The position numbers and the translations under genes are program-made. From an uncultured Eubacteriales bacterium (GTDB lineage: Bacteria > Bacillota > Clostridia > Oscillospirales > Oscillospiraceae): 5,387 nucleotides of DNA. The notes below the pieces were generated by a model, which was not told where the DNA came from, did not search any database, and saw nothing but the letters and a program-made list of their open reading frames with translations. Shown here in pieces: positions 1-4,109 of this stretch (positions within the stretch are counted from its first letter, which is position 1; every line of letters begins with the position of its first letter). The stretch is taken from the NCBI GenBank assembly GCA_949744025.1, contig CATJWA010000311.1, forward strand, positions 1 through 5,387. The letters are read 5' to 3'.

Positions 1-594
1 CAGGCCCATCTGGACGAGACGCTCGCTCCGCTTGAGAAGCTTTTCCTGCGTCGGGGCGCCGTGCAGTACAGGGAGGGCATGGACGTTGCCGAGGTCGAGG
101 CTGCGGTCGAGGAGCAGGCGCTGGCCGTTTACGAGCGCAAGGAGCAGGAGCTTGGCCTGATGCCCAACGGCGCGCCGCTCATGCGCGAGCTTGAGCGGGT
201 TATCATGCTGCGAGTGGTGGACGAATACTGGATGGAGCACATCGACGCCATGGCGGAGCTGCGACGGGGCATCGGCCTGCGCGGCTTCGGCAACGTAAAG
301 CCCGTGGACGCCTACAAGCAGGAGGGCTTCGACATGTTCGAGGCCATGGTCGGCGGCATCCGCGAGGAGGTCGCGCGGCGCATCTATCTGGCGCGGGTGA
401 ACAAGGAGCAGGGCGTGCAGCGAAAGAGCGTGGCGCGAGCCAACCTCAACGCCGTGGGCGGGGACGCCTCGGTGAAAAAGCAGCCGGTGCGCCGCGCGCA
501 GAAGATTGGGCGCAACGACCCCTGTCCCTGCGGGAAGCTGCGGCCGAACGGGCTGCCGATGAAGTACAAGGACTGCTGCGGGAGGTCGAATTAA
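1..594 (+). CDS. secA: Preprotein translocase ATPase SecA, C-terminal part (5' end outside window)
   Basis: SecA is the cytosolic ATPase that pushes unfolded preproteins through SecYEG. Only the last 197 residues are here; the frame is open from base 1, so the gene starts upstream, and the GTG at 61 is an internal codon. The helical scaffold/wing signature is clear: ERVIMLRVVDEYWMEHIDAM followed by LRRGIGLRGFG and YKQEGFDMFEAM (about window residues 65-115). After a basic, variable linker comes the C-terminal zinc motif GRNDPCPCG...KYKDCCG, with cysteines at window residues 175, 177, 192 and 193. In the family this tail binds zinc and contacts SecB, phospholipid or ribosomes. The usual spacing is CxC-x8-C(C/H); here it is CxC-x14-CC, a six-residue longer loop. 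The usual GQKDP-type stretch reads GNVKP. The ATPase motor domains are not visible, so housekeeping SecA versus a second SecA cannot be separated, though the intact zinc tail favours the housekeeping copy. Confidence 0.96.
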   Translation, partial: QAHLDETLAPLEKLFLRRGAVQYREGMDVAEVEAAVEEQALAVYERKEQELGLMPNGAPLMRELERVIMLRVVDEYWMEHIDAMAELRRGIGLRGFGNVKPVDAYKQEGFDMFEAMVGGIREEVARRIYLARVNKEQGVQRKSVARANLNAVGGDASVKKQPVRRAQKIGRNDPCPCGKLRPNGLPMKYKDCCGRSN

Positions 595-628
595 TCAAAT
601 CAAAGGACGCGGGCGTCCTTTGATTTGA
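595..628 (+). terminator. Perfect 15-bp hairpin directly after the secA stop; candidate terminator
   Basis: The arms TCAAATCAAAGGACG (595-609) and CGTCCTTTGATTTGA (614-628) pair perfectly around a 4-nt loop CGGG. The hairpin begins at the base after the secA TAA stop, the expected place for a transcription terminator. There is no T-tract after the stem (GGGGATTCAC follows); the only T-richness is inside the right arm (CTTTGATTT). It may terminate weakly, protect the 3' end, or be a dispersed palindrome. The last 12 bases of the right arm recur at 1696-1707 in front of the solute-binding gene. Confidence 0.5.
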
Positions 629-654
629 GGGGATTCACTCCGCTTTGCGCCTTA

Positions 655-682
655 CATTTTTCGCCACCTGCGGCGAAAAATG
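655..682. repeat. Perfect 11-bp inverted repeat with T-run outside on the 5' side
   Basis: The arms CATTTTTCGCC (655-665) and GGCGAAAAATG (672-682) flank a 6-nt loop. On both strands the T-run precedes the GC stem and the A-run follows it, the reverse of an intrinsic terminator. It is part of the hairpin cluster between secA and pgeF. Function unknown. Confidence 0.7.
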
Positions 683-705
683 ACGACGCGCGCTCCGCGA
701 GAAGT

Positions 706-738
706 GTTTTTTGTCAGGCGCATGTCCTGACAAAAAAC
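706..738. repeat. Perfect 13-bp inverted repeat
   Basis: The arms GTTTTTTGTCAGG (706-718) and CCTGACAAAAAAC (726-738) flank a 7-nt loop CGCATGT. As in the preceding repeat, six T lie before the stem core and six A after it on either strand, so it does not have terminator polarity. Its sequence differs from the neighbouring repeats; only the architecture is shared. Confidence 0.7.
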
Positions 739-750
739 GATTTGAATTTA

Positions 751-772
751 TTCGCGGCGTGCGCGCCGCGAA
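751..772. repeat. Perfect 9-bp GC-rich inverted repeat
   Basis: The arms TTCGCGGCG (751-759) and CGCCGCGAA (764-772) surround a 4-nt loop TGCG. It is very GC-rich and would be a stable hairpin in RNA or single-stranded DNA. No T-tract follows. It lies 12 nt after the previous inverted repeat. Confidence 0.65.
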
Positions 773-789
773 GTCTACGCTGTATTAAC

Positions 790-820
790 AAGCTGTAGGC
801 GGCAATGCCGCTAACAGCTT
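790..820. repeat. Imperfect two-part hairpin upstream of pgeF
   Basis: The outer arms AAGCTGT (790-796) and ACAGCTT (814-820) enclose inner arms GCGGC (799-803) and GCCGC (807-811) around a 3-nt loop. Only an A/A mismatch and a possible G-U pair separate the two stems. An in-frame ATG at 805-807 sits in the loop and inner stem, which makes it a poor start codon for pgeF. The hairpin could lie in the pgeF leader RNA if transcription begins upstream. Confidence 0.5.
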
Positions 821-873
821 CTAAATGCGACGCTTTTGGCGCTGACGGAAATGTGATACATTTGGTTGATATT

Positions 874-1668
874 ATGAGCTTTATTGAAAACAGGGCTAAC
901 GGCGTGAGCTTTATGACGGCGCCGGTGATACGCGCGCGGCACGGCTTTTCCACGCGGTACGGCGGGGTGAGCGAGGGCATCTTCTCGAGCCTGAATCTGG
1001 CGATGTCGCGCGGGGACGACCCCGACGCGGTTGAGGAGAATTACCGGAGGCTGACGGCTGCCGTGGGCGTGGACGCGGGAAAAATCGCGCTGACAAGGCA
1101 GGTGCACGGAAACAATGTGCGCGTTGTCACCGGGCCGGACGCGGGGCTGAGCGACGCTTCACGGCCCGAGTGCGACGGACTGGTGACGGCCGAGCGGGGG
1201 CTTGCGCTTTTCTGCTTTACGGCCGACTGCGTGCCCGTGCTGCTGTGCGACACGGAAAACGGCGTTGCAGGCGCGGTGCACTGCGGCTGGCGCAGCAGCG
1301 TCGCGGACATTTTGGGCGCGGCGGTGGAAAAAATGGAGGAGCTGGGAGCGCGTGCGGAGAGTATCTGCGCCGCCATCGGTCCCGCGATAGGCGCGTGCTG
1401 CTTCGAGGTCGGGCCCGAGGTGCCCGAGGCGGCGGAGCGGCTGCTGGGGGAGGACCTCGGCAAGCTGTGCCGGCCCGAGCCGGGGCGCGAGGGAAAATTC
1501 CTGCTGGACCTGCGCGGCGTAAACCGCCGGCGGCTTTTGCAGCTCGGTCTGCGAGCGGAGAGCATCGCCGTGTCGGACGAGTGTACGATGTGCCTGCCGG
1601 AGAAATACTGGTCACACCGCGCCACGCGGGGGCAGCGGGGCTGTCAGGGCGCGCTGATATGTCTGTAA
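874..1668 (+). CDS. pgeF: Peptidoglycan editing factor PgeF (YfiH / polyphenol oxidase family, DUF152)
   Basis: PgeF proteins are cytosolic zinc hydrolases. The E. coli member removes wrongly incorporated amino acids, such as L-Ser, from UDP-MurNAc precursors; relatives were named polyphenol oxidase or purine nucleoside phosphorylase. The family landmarks are present in order (numbered from ATG 874): HGFSTRYGGVSEG near the N-terminus, RQVHGNNV (zinc ligand His78), CDGLVT, FTADCVPVLLCD (Cys119), GAVHCGWRSS (His136), IGPAIGACCFEVG, and the C-terminal CTMCLPEKYWSHR. The 17-residue Cys-to-His spacing matches the family, and 264 residues is normal. The final motif reads RGCQ where many members have GRQ or GRM. 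The frame is open back to an ATG at 805, but that extension is unlike the family and lies in a hairpin; MSFIENRANG at 874 fits better. No good Shine-Dalgarno precedes it, and ATG 913 is an alternative. Substrate specificity is inferred from family only. Confidence 0.93.
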   Translation: MSFIENRANGVSFMTAPVIRARHGFSTRYGGVSEGIFSSLNLAMSRGDDPDAVEENYRRLTAAVGVDAGKIALTRQVHGNNVRVVTGPDAGLSDASRPECDGLVTAERGLALFCFTADCVPVLLCDTENGVAGAVHCGWRSSVADILGAAVEKMEELGARAESICAAIGPAIGACCFEVGPEVPEAAERLLGEDLGKLCRPEPGREGKFLLDLRGVNRRRLLQLGLRAESIAVSDECTMCLPEKYWSHRATRGQRGCQGALICL

Positions 1669-1674
1669 CAGACA
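1660..1674 (+). other. Small hairpin around the pgeF stop codon
   Basis: TGTCTG (1660-1665) and CAGACA (1669-1674) pair with the TAA stop as the 3-nt loop. The stem is short and no T-tract follows, so I do not call a terminator. pgeF transcripts may therefore read into the solute-binding gene 52 nt downstream. Confidence 0.3.
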
Positions 1675-1695
1675 GCTTCCGGATACAGGCTCCGC

Positions 1696-1712
1696 CCTTT
1701 GATTTGAAAGGA
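1696..1712 (+). promoter_or_regulatory. Shine-Dalgarno of the solute-binding gene inside a possible small hairpin
   Basis: AAAGGA at 1707-1712 lies 8 nt before the ATG at 1721 and fixes that start. CCTTT (1696-1700) can pair with AAAGG (1707-1711) across a 6-nt loop, which would mask the ribosome site. Five A/T-rich pairs are weak, so an effect on translation is speculative. Confidence 0.4.
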
Positions 1713-1720
1713 AAAAGGCA

Positions 1721-3301
1721 ATGTCAAAACGCATGAGAAAAACCGCGGCGGCGCTGCTTGCGCTGTGCCTGCTGCTGTCCGGCTGCGGAGAGGGCGGACA
1801 GGAGACGAACGACGGCGCGGAGACCGAGGGCGTGGCTCCGGGGCATGTCGTGGAGGAAAAAACGGCGGAGGACTCGGTTTTCTCCGTAAACTATGACTCG
1901 GAGGCGGGAGTAAACCCCATACGCAGCTCGAGCAGCACAAACTCGCTGTTCTGGTCGCTGCTGTATGACTCGGTGTTCACGGTGGACGAGCACTTCAACG
2001 TAAGCTCCGAGCTGGTTACGAGCGTTACCACAACGGACAACGAGTGGTGGGTGTTCAATGTGGACACTACCATACCCTTTACCGACGGCAGCACGCTCAC
2101 GGCCAAGGACATAGTTTATTCCATACAGCAGGCGCAGCAAAGCGCCTACTACAGAAGCCGGCTTTCCATAATCTACGGCATCAGCGCCATGGGGGAGGAC
2201 TGCTTCGCCATAAGCACGAAGTACCCGAACAGCTATCTGCCGGCGCTGCTGAACATACCGGTGATAAAAAACGGCTCGGCAGGCGAGTCCGCGCCCGCCG
2301 GAAGCGGACCTTACCGGCTGTCGGAGAACGGGGACAGCCTTGTGCTTTTCGACCAGAACCGGCACTGCCAGGAAATGCCTATTGACGTTATCTATCTTAA
2401 AAGCTATAATGACACCTCAGAGCAGATAAGCGCTTTTGAGGCCTCGCTTATCGACGTGGTGACCAACGACCCCACGGGAATGTATAATTTAGGCTATGGG
2501 AGCTCAAACGAAATACGCAATTACGACACGACGAACATGCACTACCTCGGCTTCAACATGGAGAGCAAATATTTCCAGAACGGCATCTGCCGCTACGCGA
2601 TGATGTACGCGGTGGACAGGCCGTGGATTGTTGACGAGCAGATGGCGGGCTGCGGCACGGTGGCAAGGCTGCCGATGCTGCCGTCAAGCGACTTGTACGA
2701 CGCGGCTTACGCGGAGAAATTTGCCTATGACCTCGGCCACTGCTTCGAGCTTTTTGAAAGCGCGAACGTAAAAGACCATGACAACGACGGACAGCTTGAA
2801 ATTTTAGTGACGGGCATAGTTGTGGAGATAGACATAGATTTCATAGTCAACAACGACAGCAGCGTGAAGGTTCAGGCGGCCAGAAAGCTGGCGGAGGACC
2901 TTAACTCCATAGGCATAACAACCACGCTGCGCGAGCTGAGCTGGAACGACTATGTAGAGGCGCTGACCGAGGGCGAGTACGACATGTACTACGGCGAGAT
3001 ACGCCTGACGCCGGACTGGAACCTGGCCTACCTCTTTGAGGAGGACAACGAGATGAACTACGCCAGATGCCGCGACGGGAGCTATTCACAGCTTTACTAC
3101 GAGTATCTCAAGGCCGACACGGCGGGGCGCTACAATGCCTTTCAGGAGGCCTGCCGCTATGTCATGGAAAACGGCGGCATAGTGCCGATATGCTTTGAAA
3201 AGCGCCAGATGCTGACCCACCGGGGAGTCGTGACGGGAGCCAGCCCCACGCAGTACGATATATTCAACAAATTCAGCGAATGGACGATTGACCTGAAATG
3301 A
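1721..3301 (+). CDS. ABC-type extracellular solute-binding lipoprotein, family 5 (OppA/DppA-like)
   Basis: This is a surface receptor that should bind a small ligand (peptide, nickel or sugar in the family) and deliver it to an ABC importer. The N-terminus is a lipoprotein signal: KR-rich start, hydrophobic stretch, lipobox LSGC with Cys22, then an acidic flexible linker to about residue 50. Family 5 landmarks follow: EWWVFNVDTTIPFTDGS and LTAKDIVYS (about 108-134), GSGPYRL (195-200), the HYLGFNM strand (274-280), a YAMMYAVDR helix (292-300), LAEDLNSIGITTTLRELSW (390-408), and a conserved end HRGVV...WTIDLK. At 526 residues it is full length. DHDNDGQLE (352-360) resembles the D-x-D-x-DG loop often seen in this family and might bind calcium. 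No permease or ATPase gene is nearby, so it either serves a transporter encoded elsewhere or has a sensing role. The stop overlaps the next start by ATGA. Ligand not predictable. Confidence 0.93.
   Translation: MSKRMRKTAAALLALCLLLSGCGEGGQETNDGAETEGVAPGHVVEEKTAEDSVFSVNYDSEAGVNPIRSSSSTNSLFWSLLYDSVFTVDEHFNVSSELVTSVTTTDNEWWVFNVDTTIPFTDGSTLTAKDIVYSIQQAQQSAYYRSRLSIIYGISAMGEDCFAISTKYPNSYLPALLNIPVIKNGSAGESAPAGSGPYRLSENGDSLVLFDQNRHCQEMPIDVIYLKSYNDTSEQISAFEASLIDVVTNDPTGMYNLGYGSSNEIRNYDTTNMHYLGFNMESKYFQNGICRYAMMYAVDRPWIVDEQMAGCGTVARLPMLPSSDLYDAAYAEKFAYDLGHCFELFESANVKDHDNDGQLEILVTGIVVEIDIDFIVNNDSSVKVQAARKLAEDLNSIGITTTLRELSWNDYVEALTEGEYDMYYGEIRLTPDWNLAYLFEEDNEMNYARCRDGSYSQLYYEYLKADTAGRYNAFQEACRYVMENGGIVPICFEKRQMLTHRGVVTGASPTQYDIFNKFSEWTIDLK
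2382..2410 (+). promoter_or_regulatory. Near-consensus SigA/sigma-70 promoter inside the solute-binding gene
   Basis: TTGACG (2382-2387) and TATAAT (2405-2410) are separated by exactly 17 nt, matching 11 of 12 consensus bases. It points downstream, with a predicted start near 2417. If active it would transcribe the rest of the binding-protein gene and the GtrA, cdd and SLH-peptidase genes independently of the operon start. The bases also encode ordinary family residues (IDVIYLKSYN), so chance within coding sequence remains possible. Confidence 0.4.
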
Positions 3302-3720
3302 GGGACTTTATAAAAAAACAGTTTCACCGTTTCCGGCGGCTGATAAGCTACGGCATTATGGGCGTGCTCAACACTATAGTGGACTACGTTGTTTTTGCCA
3401 TAGTGTATGACCTGATGCACTTCGGCGCCGGAGTGGGACAGGCCTCGGGCTTTATCACCGGAAGCGTGTGCGGCTACCTGCTCAACAGCAACATAACCTT
3501 CCGAGAGGGGAAGGGACGGACAAGGGCCCAGTTCGTGCAGTATGTCGGCGTGGATTTTGTGCTGCTGGCGATAAGCAGCGCGGCGATGGAATACCTGGAG
3601 GGTCTGGGCTTCAACGCTTACATTGTCAAGCTGGGAATGACGGCGGTTATTGCGCTTTTGCATTACACCATATATAAATACGTTGTATTCAGAATAAAAA
3701 AGGAGGACTCGGAAAAATGA
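3298..3720 (+). CDS. GtrA-family small integral membrane protein
   Basis: GtrA-like proteins (PF04138) have four membrane helices and are thought to move or present polyprenyl-phosphate-linked sugars for glycosylation of O-antigen, teichoic acid or arabinogalactan. Here 140 residues give four hydrophobic segments at about 15-38, 45-66, 79-100 and 108-131, with a basic N-terminus (KKQFHRFRR) that suggests it starts in the cytosol. Family hallmarks are YGIMGVLNTIVDY in helix 1, GYLLNSNITF at the end of helix 2, and HYTIYKYVVF at the end of helix 4. Its ATG overlaps the TGA of the binding-protein gene (ATGA at 3298-3301), and no clear Shine-Dalgarno precedes it, so translation probably depends on re-initiation by ribosomes finishing the upstream gene. 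No glycosyltransferase partner is in the window, so the substrate is unknown. Confidence 0.9.
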   Translation: MRDFIKKQFHRFRRLISYGIMGVLNTIVDYVVFAIVYDLMHFGAGVGQASGFITGSVCGYLLNSNITFREGKGRTRAQFVQYVGVDFVLLAISSAAMEYLEGLGFNAYIVKLGMTAVIALLHYTIYKYVVFRIKKEDSEK

Positions 3721-4097
3721 CCGACAGAGAGCTGCTGAACATTGCCAGACAGGCGTCGGAAAACGCTTACGTGCCTTATTCCAAGTTCAAGGTGGGCGCG
3801 GCGGTGGAATGTGAGGACGGGACCGTATTTTACGGCTGCAACGTGGAAAACGCGGCGCTGGGGAGCACCATATGCGCTGAGCGGGGCGCGATATGCAAGG
3901 CGGTGAGCGAGGGGCACCGCGATTTTGTGCGTATTGCGATATGGGCCGACAGCGAAAATTACTGTATGCCCTGCGGGGCCTGCCGGCAGTTCATGTCCGA
4001 ATTTGTCAAGGACATGGAGGTGCTGTGCGCCAAGGCCGGCGGGAGATATGTCAGCTATCCCCTGAGCAAGCTTATGCCCTATACCTTTAACTATTGA
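3717..4097 (+). CDS. cdd: Cytidine deaminase
   Basis: A cytosolic zinc enzyme that hydrolyses cytidine and deoxycytidine to uridine and deoxyuridine in pyrimidine salvage. All key parts are visible: NVEN (42-45), which binds the ribose; the first zinc and catalytic motif TICAERGA with Cys53 and Glu55; and the second zinc motif MPCGACRQF with Cys86 and Cys89. Three cysteine ligands mark the small tetrameric class, and these positions coincide with those of the Bacillus subtilis enzyme. The protein is 126 residues and ends LMPYTFNY, a little shorter than usual because the common acidic GPEDL-like tail is missing. AGGAGG at 3701-3706, 10 nt before the ATG and inside the GtrA gene, supports this start; the ATG also overlaps the GtrA stop (ATGA, 3717-3720), so the two are coupled. 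Confidence 0.96.
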   Translation: MTDRELLNIARQASENAYVPYSKFKVGAAVECEDGTVFYGCNVENAALGSTICAERGAICKAVSEGHRDFVRIAIWADSENYCMPCGACRQFMSEFVKDMEVLCAKAGGRYVSYPLSKLMPYTFNY

Positions 4098-4103
4098 GAA
4101 GGG
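4098..4103 (+). promoter_or_regulatory. Ribosome binding site of the SLH-peptidase gene
   Basis: GAAGGG, just after the cdd stop, lies 6 nt before the ATG at 4110. It fixes that start and implies co-transcription with cdd, since only 12 nt separate the two genes. Confidence 0.75.
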
Positions 4104-4109
4104 ACTGCG

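Larger units (their letters stand above)
595..873. other. 279-nt non-coding gap between secA and pgeF, dominated by hairpins
   Basis: No plausible gene is seen on either strand. The gap holds, in order, inverted repeats at 595-628, 655-682, 706-738, 751-772 and 790-820, with a smaller CGCG-CTC-CGCG stem at 689-699 in one spacer. About half of the gap is paired sequence. After 820 there is a short palindrome at 849-863 (AAATGT, 3-nt spacer, ACATTT) just ahead of the pgeF start, a possible operator or a chance AT-rich match. An extended -10-like sequence TGATATTAT lies at 867-875 but overlaps the likely pgeF ATG and has no convincing -35. Confidence 0.6.

Noticed and set aside
61..594. A stand-alone 177-residue protein starting at GTG 61
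   Set aside because: The reading frame continues unbroken to base 1 with SecA-like sequence, so this is the tail of a truncated-by-window secA.
595..820. CRISPR array or integron attC site
   Set aside because: The repeats are inverted and different from one another, with no regular direct repeat. GTTTTTT...AAAAAAC at 706-738 is in the opposite arrangement to attC, whose ends read RYYYAAC and GTTRRRY.
805..873. Upstream ATG at 805 as the pgeF start
   Set aside because: It adds 23 residues unlike the family, sits in a hairpin loop and stem, and lacks a properly spaced ribosome site.
874..1668. Annotation as a copper laccase or polyphenol oxidase
   Set aside because: The protein has the YfiH zinc-site pattern (His, Cys, His) and no multicopper oxidase motifs; the oxidase name is historical.
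1041..1736. Long alternative frames on both strands over pgeF (1041-1625 minus, 1217-1615 minus, 1170-1736 plus)
   Set aside because: All give low-complexity Arg/Ala/Pro/Ser-rich proteins over a gene with conserved PgeF motifs.
1724..2365. A 213-codon open frame on the - strand
   Set aside because: It is antisense to the solute-binding lipoprotein, which has unmistakable family motifs; no motif or ribosome site supports the - strand frame.
3288..3314. Promoter TTGACC...TATAAA at the binding protein-GtrA junction
   Set aside because: Both hexamers are 5/6 matches but the spacer is only 15 nt, and the ATGA overlap argues for coupled translation from an upstream transcript.
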